From Cadophora sp. MPI-SDFR-AT-0126 (taxonomy: Eukaryota > Ascomycota > Leotiomycetes > Helotiales > Ploettnerulaceae), in the NCBI GenBank assembly GCA_020747065.1, contig JAGMVK010000020.1:992001-1056000 (forward strand): a stretch of 64,000 nt of DNA, read 5' to 3'. The notes beneath the pieces are model-generated. The model did not search any database, was not told the DNA's origin, and saw only the letters and a list, made by a program, of their open reading frames with translations. Both the position numbers and the translations under genes were made by a program. Below are positions 31,843 through 42,769 of the stretch, in pieces (the stretch's first letter is position 1; every line of letters begins with the position of its first letter).

Positions 31843-33893
31843 TCAATTCTGACACTCTCGCCTCCCAGACTGACTTTGTTCATCTGTTTGTGTTTCACTT
31901 CTGACACCGTCACCTCCCAGATTGACTTTGTTCATCTGTTCGTCTACCTTGTCATAATGCCCCATATGTGTCCAAAATATAAGTCCAGTCATGAATAGAC
32001 CAACAGCCATACCAACGTAAAGCCAAAGCACTGTGGGATCCCTCGACAAGGGACTGATGGCCATGCCTAGAGCATAAGCAACAGCGGCGGTGATCTGTCG
32101 TGCAGCTTGTACCACAGTCTTCAAATGCCGTGGCGCTTTACTGTAGCTGTATTCGCTGAGCGTTGCGAACCCAAGGATTTCCGCAACTGCCATTAGCACG
32201 TAGACAGGAATCTGGACCCAGACTTTGATATTGTTGGGGCGACTAGTAGTTGAGTCGCTGATCTGGGCCGCCGAACAATATAGGGGATGGTCAAAGCAGG
32301 GAGCTTGCTTGTAGATCAACCTCTGAGTTACAGCAGCGTAAGCCATACTGGCGGACATGAACAACAGCGCCACTCCCATACGAGCTATAGGTCCAAAAGC
32401 AATATGGTAGCGAGCAAGAGTCGGGAATAAAAGATGCTGAATAAGAGGGCCTAGAATTATACAGGCTATCGGGTTGATGATCTGGATGGCATCATTTGGA
32501 ATACGTGTGAGCTGCATCTGCCCAGCTTGAGAGATAAGATTGTTCGACATCTGATTGATACCTAGGTAGAACAAAATAAACCAAGCCCTAGCGAACCGTC
32601 AGAGGTGGAGACTAGAAAGCTAGTACGGTGACTTGGACGTATGAAAAGGTGGAAAAGTAGACAGGTCTTACATCACACGGCATGCCAGCAGGCCAATCTG
32701 AATCTCAGTGACAAAGTCATCGCTCCATGGTACCTCTCGGTTATGGTTTTCCCGTTGATACTGCGGCCTTGCAGAATCCATTCTGAATTTGTGGCGCGTC
32801 GTCAGGAGCAACACTCTTGTAGCGTCCACAAGTACATTGCCTTGAACGGGTGACCTGACTTTTCAGTATTAGCAACAAGTCCTGACTCTTTTTCTTCCTC
32901 GTCTTAGCATACCAAAATCCTTACGATATACGAATAGAAGGACAGGAATTATCAAGAAAGCCCCGAAAGCCAGGAGATTAGCCGTCCAGAACCCATAATT
33001 CTTTTCGAGATAAGTGGATGGAAGAATAGACAGCGCTGCAATGTTCAAAAGCCTGCGAGACAGCGGTAATTAGGGTTCGATGACCTATCTGCTCGATGGC
33101 TAAACATACCAGTAGGACACGTTATAGATGTATTGCAGAGTCAGTGTTCGATCAATGATAACTTGTTCTCCTTTTGTAGTCGTCGATACTCGAGGGGCAG
33201 AGATTGGGTATTGATCTCCTGCAAGCAGTCAGCAGATTGGCTTCACTTGGAATGGTGAAGCGAACCGGTAAAGGGAGAGATGGCCGATCTGACACCCCCG
33301 AGTCCTATACCGATAAGAAACATTGCGAGTGCCAGTCCAGGGACGCCGCCACCATTATTCAGAACCACTGGTAAAGAAGTCACGAACTGGACAAGACAGC
33401 CACACAAATAGAAACTTGTTCCGTCAGCGCTCTCGGTATTTTATTCCCAAATAGGTCAAACCTTGTACTGATACACAGTGTTTTGTACCTCCCCAACCAC
33501 ATATCCGAGACAACAGCTACTAGAATTGGCACCAGGCTATAAAAAAGGGAGAACGCATTTGAGATAGTAGTAGCCGCCGATTGGCCTAGACCAAGTGCTC
33601 CCGTGACAGCGGTTCCGCCGGGGCTGTTTTGAATGTAATTCTCTATCACACGGTCAGCCTGATGTGTGAGAACAAAGAAAGCCATCAGTACGCCATGGTG
33701 TTGAAACAGCCCAGAAAGTAAACCTCTCGATCCCGCTGATAGCCAATGCTATCCAAACGGTACGAGGTATGTTCGTATCGACGACATGTTTCAGGCGCTG
33801 GAGCTCGTCTTCTGTTGCTTCACGGTCTTGGTCAATTGATGCTGCGAGCGTAACAATATTAGAAGGCTGTGTTTCGTAAAGTTCATGAGACAT
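31843..33893 (-). CDS. POT/PTR2-family proton-coupled peptide transporter
   Basis: A multi-exon gene from ATG 33893 to a stop at 31843. Exon 1 carries the family signature ISGIERFTFWAVSTPW. After a GTACTG...ATAG intron follow QNYIQNSPGG and SLVPILVAVVSDMWLGRYKTL, then TSLPVVLNNGGG, IGIGLGGVRSAISPFTGDQ, a helix LNIAALSILPSTYLEKNYGFW, and the last exon FYLGINQMSNNLISQAG with IPVYVLMAVAEILGFATLSEYSYSKAP, typical of the sixth to twelfth membrane helices of POT proteins. These import or export di- and tripeptides or peptide-like compounds with protons. Some splice sites in the middle are approximate (one needs a GTGTAT donor near 33478). The last 40 residues are altered by a 52-bp tandem duplication. 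It may serve as exporter or importer for the product of the neighbouring ATP-grasp enzyme. Confidence 0.85.
31847..31942. repeat. 52-bp tandem duplication at the transporter 3' end
   Basis: Two copies of a unit beginning ttctgacac and containing ccagattgactttgttcatctg lie side by side, with a few base differences. Because 52 is not a multiple of three, the second copy is read in another frame, giving unrelated terminal residues (ending RRECQN). Confidence 0.75.
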
Positions 33894-35310
33894 GTTGAAT
33901 GATGAGCTGATTCGATTTCCTCAGCTTTCTGAAAGGTGGTTCTTAGCAGCGGAGTAAGAGCCACAGAGTCTCGAGTGGCATAGATATGAGACTGGCATTA
34001 TTATGCACATGGGAGGACTTGGAGCAGAATGCGGGCTCATGAGTAGTGTATCGAGATTGGCCATGTCGCAATTTGCGCTGTGTGGGACACAAACCGACGT
34101 CCACTTGATGATTTGATGATTGCAATATTGCACCTGCCTAGTCCAACCATCGACTGGGTCTGCATCTTCCCGAACGGGGAATGCCTCGCGTGCTTCAAGC
34201 AGGTGGGGTTGAGTGGGGCTCAAGTGACGGCGGCGGCGGCGGCAGGGCATTAGCGCTTCCGAGACAAGTGGCATACGGGCGCAACGACGAGGTACGGAAG
34301 GTACAGCGGTTGATTGTTCTTTTGTAAGAGGGGTCGCAGGTCTATGCTCCCGTTCTACGACACTTGCCTTTGAGGAATAATAGTTTGAATTCGTATAGAG
34401 AGGTTCTAGTAGGAGTACTTCTTATTGGAAGGCAAGTGTTGCTACAACAAGGGTAACCCTTGCCCGGCCCTCTTTCCGTACAACACTTCACCGCTGTATC
34501 TCCGTGCGGTTCGCACTAATTACAGTGGGTATAAGTTCAAGAGGAAAGGCTTAATCGCATAGGGATCTATGTTGCCTAGGGTAACGGCCCCATCCGCGGA
34601 ATGCGGCACTGCGACAGTGGTGCCCAAATGATAAGTGACGGATAAGGCCCTTGATCTCAAGGCTCTTAACGAAATGCATAGCTTACCCGCTCGAGTAAGG
34701 GGTTGCCACAGGTTTTCTTAATCAGGTAGGTACTTAATGATACATACATTATCTACTCCACCTCGTATGATACCTAAGGTCTAGTCATCGCATAATGCGG
34801 GCAACGTAGATTCCTATGCCGGTAAGCCTTGCCTCCTGAATTCAAATCCACCGCGGTACAGGCCGAAGCAAAAGTGTTTGTGGGACTCTCTAACGATAGC
34901 GGGCATGATCACTTTCGGACATAATAGATGCTGCGTTTTTACAGCACTGGATTTCCGACATGGGGACAACGGTGGCAGAAAAGTTAAGACAGACTAAGTC
35001 AAAATTCGAAAACCAACAGCCAAAGCACTAACCAACCTTGCTTCTGTCATAAATGCCCACAGGTACCCTACTTAAGACTTGATTAACGTTGGAACTGGGG
35101 TTCGGGAAACCGGATCGCTAACTCTAACGCGGAATAGAGCCTTTGCGAGGAAATGCTTGAAATTTTATTGACGTGGGCAATGCTGTACTTTGTGCGTATT
35201 GAAGTTGAAAGTCTAGCTTAGTTTGCTCGTTTCCTTCGACTTCAATTTTACCACACCCACCGACTTTGACTAAGTGCAGACCAGGAGTTGCCTTACTGAT
35301 CTATCAGATA
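33894..35310. other. Intergenic region carrying MITE copy 3
   Basis: Apart from the inverted-repeat element at 34295-34504, it shows only short ORFs. A CGGCGG run lies near 34228-34240. Confidence 0.4.
34295..34504. mobile_element. MITE-like element, copy 3 (210 bp)
   Basis: It has the same terminal inverted repeat as the elements at 24.5-24.9 kb: the left end is cggaaggtacagcggttgat and the right end is complementary (acttcaccgctgtatctccg). TA lies outside on the left; the right flank is TG. The interior has its own foldback (acacttgcct...aggcaagtgt). There is no coding capacity. Its interior differs from copies 1 and 2, so it belongs to a subfamily. Confidence 0.65.
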
Positions 35311-35733
35311 ATGCTTATCTCCCATAGTCCTGGTCAGCCAAGGGCTCGGCGTAGAGCAATCCAAAGCGACGAAGCATATGCTAGGATCGTCAACACCGCT
35401 CGTGAGCTGCGACTGCGGGGTAGATTGACGCTCAGCGAGCAGAACCGCGCTCGTGACGCTGCTGCTATACTAAAGGAAGTACCTCGTTCCAATAAACGGC
35501 AGAGATATCGAGATCTCCTAAATCGTGTTCATGTCAGCTGTGGTTCTCATGCTACGCTTTTATGTTCTGTTGGCCTTGGCCAGCACAGAGCGCTCACAAT
35601 GAAAAACATTGACCGCACTCGTCTGATTGAAAAGCTGAAAGAGACTCAAAATCAGCCGCCACTGAGTTATCAAATTCTCGGATCGTTGGCCGCGGCTCAG
35701 GGAATAACTAGCAATGTGGAAGGGAAGTCTTAA
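35311..35733 (+). CDS. Hypothetical protein, basic helical
   Basis: A 140-codon frame from ATG 35311, rich in Arg and Lys and predicted helical (RIVNTARELRLRGRLTLSEQNRARDAAAILKE and a later LIEKLKETQ, quoted here in parts only as markers). I recognise no family. A possible intron with weak donor GTGGAA at 35716 and branch sequence CTAAC before an AG near 35771 could extend it into the next ORFs, but the frame choice is ambiguous. It lies in a zone of orphan ORFs between mobile elements and conserved genes. Confidence 0.35.
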   Translation: MLISHSPGQPRARRRAIQSDEAYARIVNTARELRLRGRLTLSEQNRARDAAAILKEVPRSNKRQRYRDLLNRVHVSCGSHATLLCSVGLGQHRALTMKNIDRTRLIEKLKETQNQPPLSYQILGSLAAAQGITSNVEGKS

Positions 35734-36035
35734 TAATAATTATTGATCTAAGACTAACAAGTCGGCAGCAGGTGTGGATAATGATGATGATCACAAAGTT
35801 CCCCAGCTCGAGAGACAAGCTTCGCTATCGTTTCACTCCTCGGTCAGCGCCTGCAACATGGCGTCTAGGTCTGATCATCAAAGAGCCCGTGATAGCCTGG
35901 CGAGTAGCTGTTTGTTTGCAGAGAAAAGCCAGGAAGCAGAGATAGAGTGTCAATGCCGGTCTAACGGTATCAATTTACCACTTCATGGTGACTAGTTTCT
36001 ATTTGTGTAGAAAAAAGGTGAATCGCTGACACGTA

Positions 36036-36656
36036 GTGGTAGATGTTTGGAAAAGTGACCATTGCCGCGTCCTGGATTCTTACGACGCTCTTACACGATG
36101 CGGAACTTTGCACCAGGTGGCACGGCACGAGTCCGACACGCAGCAACTGCTTGATAGTGCATCACACGACGGTACTAGGACAGTTTTTAACGAATACATG
36201 TGCGGTCTGATCAGACGAGTCACAGTTCAAACTTTGGATTCAACGACGTCTCGTTTGTCCATAACGGCAACTTCGTCTACATCAAGACCTGCAGATCTGG
36301 TCCTAAGTCTAGACATTTACGACTGGGGAATTGAGAAGCTTGCAATGGCATTGTTCGATGCCAAGATGACGTCGGTGCAGCAAGGGACACATATCTCGTT
36401 ATACAATGGAACGACTTTGACAGTGCCAGACTCGGAGGTAACCCTGAGAGGAGCGAATAACGGCGCAATTGTTGCAACATTTGGGTGGGAAATTTATCAT
36501 GCTATCAACGGAAATTCTATTCGGAACAAGGAGCGAGAAGAAGGGAAGGACACTACTGAGTGTATTTCAATGATGATTTTGAACACGGGAGCAATCATCA
36601 ACCTCTGCCTTGGTCTAAATCAAGGTCTTGCAATCATTAGAAAGCTTCATTCCTAG
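36036..36656 (+). CDS. Hypothetical protein
   Basis: An open frame of 206 codons. It has plausible globular composition in the second half (LDIYDWGIEKLAMALFDAK, then GTTLTVPDSEV) and ends near a hydrophobic stretch (MMILNTGAIINLCLGL). No signal peptide or known domain is seen. It might be a downstream exon of the ORF at 35311. Called from length and composition only. Confidence 0.35.
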   Translation: MVDVWKSDHCRVLDSYDALTRCGTLHQVARHESDTQQLLDSASHDGTRTVFNEYMCGLIRRVTVQTLDSTTSRLSITATSSTSRPADLVLSLDIYDWGIEKLAMALFDAKMTSVQQGTHISLYNGTTLTVPDSEVTLRGANNGAIVATFGWEIYHAINGNSIRNKEREEGKDTTECISMMILNTGAIINLCLGLNQGLAIIRKLHS

Positions 36657-37003
36657 AATATCAATGCTTATGCGGTCGCAGACCTAGTAAGTATTGTGAA
36701 TGTGACCATTTAGATTCAACTTCGTGTACCGTGTTGTCGTTCTTCGAGTTGTCTCAACCCCAGGTATCTCTGCCGTTTCCTGTGGTGTGCAGTCGTCAAT
36801 TCTTTGTGGGAAGTTAGATTCAGCAGCTTGATGTCTCGAGCTCAGGTGCGATCACTGCCTTGTCCTGCTCATGCTCCCTCTTCATCTTTTCTATTTTCGA
36901 TTCAGGTGCACTACATTGGCCTCTGCGGCACCCTTCTACGCGATTGTGGTGATTTATTCTCGCCGCAGATCTGTACTGGGTCTCCTAACTGGATAATCTC
37001 GTA
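36657..37003. other. Intergenic, nothing seen
   Basis: Convergent spacer of about 350 bp without recognised features. Confidence 0.4.
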
Positions 37004-37342
37004 TCAAAACGCCTGATCCGTGTTCCGACTTTGGATTATCTTTGCTCGCTTTTGCATTGCCAGGAGAACCTCCCACCAGAACTCGGAATGGTTCCGAATT
37101 CGACATAACGTTCGTGGGTGGTCTGGGATGAGGGACTTCCGAGCTGGTCGAAGGGGGTGTTTAGCTTCAACATAGTCTATGGGGTTGCTAATATCAGTTG
37201 CATCTCCAAAAGCTGTCATGATCTCCTGGGTGTCATCTAAGTTATCATCGTGATTATCTTCGTTGCTCGGTTCATAGTTGCCATCGTCGTCTGACGGGGA
37301 TTCCCTGGAGACGGTTATCGTTCTGGTCTGACTGCTAGGCAT
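37004..37342 (-). CDS. Hypothetical acidic protein
   Basis: A 112-codon frame from a true ATG at 37342. The N-terminal half is Asp/Asn/Glu-rich and probably disordered (SDDDGNYEPSNEDNHDD). The second half has a short ordered-looking segment with NHSEFWWEVLLAMQKR. No family was recognised. No upstream exon is evident. Confidence 0.35.
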   Translation of the reverse strand: MPSSQTRTITVSRESPSDDDGNYEPSNEDNHDDNLDDTQEIMTAFGDATDISNPIDYVEAKHPLRPARKSLIPDHPRTLCRIRNHSEFWWEVLLAMQKRAKIIQSRNTDQAF

Positions 37343-38209
37343 CTGGTCTTCAGAGCCGTGGGCGTCGGGATTGTTGTTATTATCATGGAACCTTTGGGAC
37401 GATATTCTGGTGTTCGGTGTTGGTTATCGTGCTGGGGTATTGTCGTGGTTATCATAACTGCTCAATTGATGGTTTCTGATAGGCCTTGAGCAAATAGTGT
37501 CTATATATATGCTATTTCGAGGCCGAGGCCGGTTTTGGTCCGATGGAACCTAGACTCGATGAAGACGACTAGATCAATTAGATCTATCGTGAAAGAATGG
37601 AGCTCAACATTGAGTCATCGCCGGGAATATATCTCAATCAGCCTCCCATCCAGATTAGTGACAATGAAATATTATTGAAGTTTTGTCACAAGAATCTGCC
37701 AGACTAAGAGAGCTAGACCGCCACAAGAATAAAGTAAACAATGGCCAGAAAAAAAATCGGACAAGAAGTATGAGAAATTTGCCACCACTTCTTTCGGTTA
37801 TTCGTGTTGTGCTTCAGCTTGTAGAAATCAAACTTCCCAGATAAGACCGCGTGTGGGTGAGGCGTTCAGCTGCGGTATGATCAAAGGAGGCAAATAATCA
37901 CAGATACACCGAACGAGTAATTCAATTGTCTGGTGACTACGATGCAGTTAGAGGAAAGGGATAAGATTTAACAAATCAATTCCATTTGTCTACCCAGGCC
38001 ACTGACTCCATGCATCTCCCATCCCACCATGATCATCCCTCCATATACTCCATCCATTCTACACACTATCCTCAAATCATCGCTTCCGCAATTTCAGGTA
38101 CGTATCCATCCACCACTAAAATCACCGCAAACCATTACATAACATGACAATACCTCACTTCCCTCTCAAAGCCTCACCTTAACACTTCCCCCCCTTCAAC
38201 CCCCGCCCC
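37343..38209. other. Intergenic, nothing seen
   Basis: AT-rich spacer; a TATATATATGC stretch lies near 37501-37511. The last 100 bp are C-rich and flank the 3' end of the next gene. Confidence 0.4.
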
Positions 38210-40585
38210 CTAAAAACTCCTCTTAAACCCCCCATTAAGCCCGACCTCCCCCCTCCCAAACCTCCGCCTCACACTCCGACTCAGCTCATCGAGCGTGATC
38301 TTCACGTTCGTCTCAGATTGTGGTGTCTCTCCCTCCTGCTGATCGTCTAGGCTAGAGGCATTGCGCTTCCGAGTTTGTGGAGGGACGTATTGTTGAGTTT
38401 CGACTTGGGATTGAATGTAGGTCTGATTTTGGTTTTGAGGGTTGGTTCGGTGGTGGTAGCTGTTTTGCTGGTTGGAGATGGATTGTTGTGATGGGGCTTG
38501 GGCTTGTGGCTTTTTGGGAGCACGGCTTTGAGTGGTGCGACGGGCTATGTTGGCTTGAATGGTGGCTTGAGAGTTGTTTTGCTTGTTTCGCTTTGCTGGC
38601 GTAGGTCTCTGAGTAGCTTGGCCACTCGTATTCTGCTTAGCAGAAGCCTGCTGACCTTTCTTTGTTGGACGAGCTCTCTTTCCCTTTGGTTGCGGAGACT
38701 GTTGAACATTGGGAGATGGAGTGTCACGTTGACCCTGACCCTGTCCTTGCATTTGATTATTCCGGCCTCGTGATGGACTTTGCTGACCTGCCATTATCCG
38801 CTGCCGTTTTGGCGTCGATGTACTATTCTGTTGACCTTGGCCTGGCATGTTCTGGAATCTCCGAGGACTCTGCTGAATCTGACCGGGCATTCTCTGCTGT
38901 CTACCTGGCATCAATGAGCTACGTTGATTTTGGCCCGTTTGCTGGCTTTGCATATTCTTGAATCCCGGTGGGCTCTGGTGAGGATTCATGTTCTGAGGAG
39001 CAAAGCTCTGGTCAATAGTTCTCCCGCGACGAGGAGACATATCTTGTTGGAATAGGTTGCCCTGTTGTCCGTCCATGCCGAAGGGATCGTCAATAGCTTG
39101 TGTGCCTCCTAGTTGCCCGAGCTCCTTGCCTTGAGAACGAAGCAATTCCTGTAAGAAATCTGGCATAGGTGGCTGCTGAACGAAATCAAATGGGTCATCG
39201 AACCTCTGCTGATTGTGCTGCGTCATATTCAAATTTTGCTGGTTTCCGTTATTCTGCTGTAAGCCGGGACTTGGCTGGGTGAACAGGTCCTCGAAGTCAA
39301 ACTCTGAAAGTTGTCCAATGGCTTGTGGGTGACTGAAAGCCTGATTTTGATCAGAGATCTGGTTTTGATCTTGACCGGAGGTATCGTCTTGATGGTGACC
39401 ATACTCGCTGCCATGACTGCTTTCTTGACTTGCAATAAAATCTCGACGCTGTTGAGCTCGATTTTGAACAGCACTCAACTCCTCTGCAAGTTTCTCGGAT
39501 CGATCTTTCGCGGCAGCCAACTCCTCCTCGTACTTCTTCTTCAAATCAAGTTGCATATCCTGAGCATGATCCCTCGCCTCCTCGAGCTCCACAATTTTCT
39601 TCGCCTGGTCTTCCACAAAGGCCTCCAGCGCCTTGATCTTCTCATCCCGGTCCCTCAGATCCGCTGCCTGCTGCTCTGTCGGCCTAGGCGGAGGTCTCGA
39701 GAGTCGCAAAGCGTCTTCGACAGCGAGGTGGATCTTCCGAGCCTGTTCTGCTTGCATCCGTGTCTTCTCTGCCTGCAATTGGGCTTGGGAGGCATGAAGA
39801 TGGCGGATCGTGGCGTCGCGCTCGTCGAGCTTGACGCAGACTTCTTCGTAGCCATCTGCGAGACGTTGAATGACCTTCACGCTGTTGATCATGGGATTAC
39901 CGGCCATGACACCTGCGAGCCGTTGCATCGATGTGGGCGTATAGCCGGTGTCTGAGACGATGCTGAGCGCGTTATGAACGTGCGAGACTGGAGAGAGGCG
40001 GCCATTGCGGACGTTAGAGGCGGCCTGTCGCAAATCTTGGGCGTAGGCAACGTAGCCAGGAGTGCTCCCTGTACGTCCTTGTGCAGCGGGATCAGAAGTC
40101 GCCAGAGTTGTTGTCGCAGTCGCAGATCGAGGGTGCGTGTAGAAGTGAGGATAGCTCGGTGGGTGTATTGGGGTAGGTGCCTTCATTTGCCCGTGAAGTG
40201 CTGGGAATGGCGCGCTTTGAGAGTAAGGACTCCTGTACGCAGGAGGCGTTGGCTGATTTGATGCTCTTGGGGGCGTTGTGATCGTTGACGCGACAGGAGG
40301 TTGAACGGTATTCGAGACCGTGGCAATGCCATTACCATTGCTCGCAGCAATATTGGTTTGAGTGGTCATTTGCGCGTCGTTGGTGTTGCTTTGCTGATGT
40401 GGAGCGCTACTGGAGTGTTGTGTATGGGAAGAAATTTGTCCCAAAGGCGGGTCTTTCGAAGACGAAGATAAGGCGGTGGCTGGACGCGTAGGGGAAGACG
40501 TCTGGTTTACTTGATTCCTATGCTCTTATCAGGAGACGGCGGAGAAACCTCCAGATCGAACATAGAAGACTTACAAGTCTGACAT
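38210..40585 (-). CDS. Q/N-rich coiled-coil protein
   Basis: Exon 1 is only 11 nt (40575-40585, ATGTCAGACTT), followed by a 57-nt intron (GTAAGT...ATAG) and a single large exon 38210-40517. The splice gives MSDLNQVNQTSS and a total of 772 residues. The ATG lies outside the large exon, which itself has no ATG near its 5' end. Residues about 30-150 are Ser/Thr/Pro/Gln-rich. Residues about 215-370 form a charged heptad-like coiled coil (LDERDATIRHLHASQAQLQ onward). The last 400 residues are very Gln/Asn-rich with basic patches, a prion-like composition, ending with a basic RSVRRRFGRGEVG tail. No catalytic domain is seen. Such proteins often join RNA or transcription condensates; that is inference. 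Confidence 0.75.
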
Positions 40586-41076
40586 GATTTTCTGCAGAAA
40601 GCTGCTTTTTGGAAATCTGTGCTGGCATCAGTTGGTGTTCGAGATTGGAGTGTGAGGCGGTTCTTGAGAATGATGTTCGGAGGTTGGTGATGTCGATGAT
40701 GGAAACTATTGTAGAAGTTCTTGGAGACCTTTACCAGATTACGTTCGCGATGCAACCCGAAAATTCTGAAGGTGACTTTCACCGAATCGTCTGGCACCAC
40801 CAACAGCAAACAAGGAAGACTCTCGGGTGAATACGACATCACCGTCAGCTCGACATCGACAAAACTGATTCGAATGATGGAACGTGTCTTTTGCCGATTC
40901 AGCCTAGGATTTAAGAAATGTAAAGTTATGTGACTGTAAAAGACTTTGATTTTTTTTGGATTGTTGTTGTCAACATCCCTGCTTAGCCGAGCCATTATTG
41001 ACACTGTGGCTGCGGCTGGCCTGACACCTGGACCAGAGGCAATTTTGCTCTCCCCCATCCATTCCATTCGACATCC
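40586..41076. other. Intergenic, promoter of the coiled-coil gene
   Basis: A minus-strand frame crosses the region from 41067 into the intron at 40507, but its only family-like property is openness. I prefer the 11-nt first exon because only it gives a phase-correct splice. Confidence 0.45.
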
Positions 41077-42769
41077 CTAGTAAGTATACTTGAACCCCGC
41101 CAAGCCTTCAATCTTCTTGCCTCCCGCATCAACCCTTTTATTCGCCCTCCAGAACTTCAAAGTGAGCAAGCCAACAAGGACAACAGTCAATGCATTCGCA
41201 ATCAAGCAAGCCAAAATCCCAGGGTGGTAGTTTGGTGCGTCTTTTGCTCTAAAAACAGTTGTCCCAATAATGCCGCCGATAGCACCACCACCAATGAGCG
41301 TCGCAGAGGTGAGTGCACGTTTCCATTGACCACGAATGTTGTTGGCCTGGTAGGTTAAGAGGGCAGGGCAGTTGGCATTGGCGGATGTGGTGGCAAGGAA
41401 TACACCGAAGTAGCGAACACCATTATTATGAGCGTAGCCTAACAATCCCAGGCCAAGAATCCCTGAAGAGAACGTCAGTTACGTCAGGTCGGACAATCCG
41501 GATGTGATTTCATACCCAGCAAAGCATTTCCGGCAATGATTGGACCACGTAAATGCCACTTGTCGCCATAGTAGGCTTGAATAAACATCACCATTGCAGC
41601 CAATACGTATGGTGGTGCGACCAGACACTGAGCCTTTGCTACATCAAAGCCCATTCCATCTCTCAGAATAATAGGCAAGAAATATGCAATTGCATACGAG
41701 TTCGTTGTGGTGAACATGTATAGCAAGGAAAAGCCCCAGACTTTGCTGTCCATAGCGCATCGCAGGTATGCACTGAGAACGAAGGGCTCTGCTTCGATAT
41801 CGTTTCGATCATGTTCGATTCGGGCGACGATAAAATCAGCTTCTTTCTTGTTGAGGAAGTGCCAAGACTTCGGAGAGAGTTCCGGGAAATCCACGATCAC
41901 GATGTAGGAGAGGACACCGAAGAAGCAAGTGATGATTCCTTCGATCTACTCTCATCAGAAACATTTAGAAGAAGATTCCACATGACAGTGAACGAAAGGA
42001 GTAGAACATACGATAAAGATCCACCTCCAACCAGACAAACCGGAACGGCCGTTGAGCTGCATGAGACCATATGCCAAGATGCCTCCGAAAGCAGATGCCA
42101 TACTCCCGATCAAGTAGAAGACTGCATTTCGCTTTTGCAGATCGTATCGAGGATACCAAGTACTGAGGAGGTAGACACAGCCGGGATAGAAACCAGCCTC
42201 AAGTACGCCAAGGAGGACGCGAAGAACTGCCATGACTTCCCAGGTCTTGACAAAGCCGAAGCCCTGACGACGGCGTCAGCGAAGTAATATCTCTAGAATG
42301 GAAGAGAACTCACAATCATAACAGCGCCCCAGAAGAAGACGATGGATGCGAGGAATATCCGAGGCCCAATGTTCCTGATTAATACCGTTGCCGGAGGTTG
42401 AAAGATGGCATACGGTAAGAAGAAGACGACCGAAACGATAGTATAAGCATTGTTTATTGCATTCATATCCAGCTCTTTCTGCATTCTAAAAGCGAATCAA
42501 TCTCAGAGTCCTATGTGCAAAACGGAAGTCAACGAACCCAGCAACAGAAGCAGCACCAAGATTCGTCCTGTCGACCAAGCTGATCATGTACAGAAAGCCA
42601 AGAGTGAGCACAAGCCGGCGATCAATCTTCCAAACTATGGATCGCTGTTCTTTCAGGGTGAAAGCGCGATGCGAGGATCTTGAGCGAGTGCGTAGCCTGC
42701 TTGTTCTGAAGCATCAAGCTCTCGCTCATCGAGCTCTGGCTTCTCAACGTCTGAGTACTTATCCGCCAT
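41077..42769 (-). CDS. MFS transporter, Dal5/allantoate-type, with one frame break near the N-terminus
   Basis: An anion:cation symporter-type major facilitator, normally importing an organic anion or vitamin. Segments in order: WKIDRRLVLTLGFLYMISLVDRTNLGAA (TM1 with the DRTN motif), a TM2 segment with NNAYTIVSVVFF, PPATVLIRNIGPR, VLRVLLGVLEAGFYPGCVYLLSTWY (the family signature), GWRWIFI, then the second six helices ending GLLTLKFWRANKR. Five exons splice cleanly. The first ATG (42769, MADKYSDVEKPELDE) leads into a frame that ends in TGA, while the conserved TM1 frame has no ATG upstream. One base appears missing near 42665-42675. Either the gene is a fresh pseudogene, or this is a sequencing slip or an unseen splice. 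The rest is intact, so the damage is recent or artefactual. Confidence 0.75.

Noticed and set aside
40507..41067. Minus-strand 186-codon ORF as exon 1 of the coiled-coil gene
   Set aside because: Its frame reaches the GTAAGT donor in the wrong phase and would give an immediate stop after splicing; the short ATGTCAGACTT exon fits.
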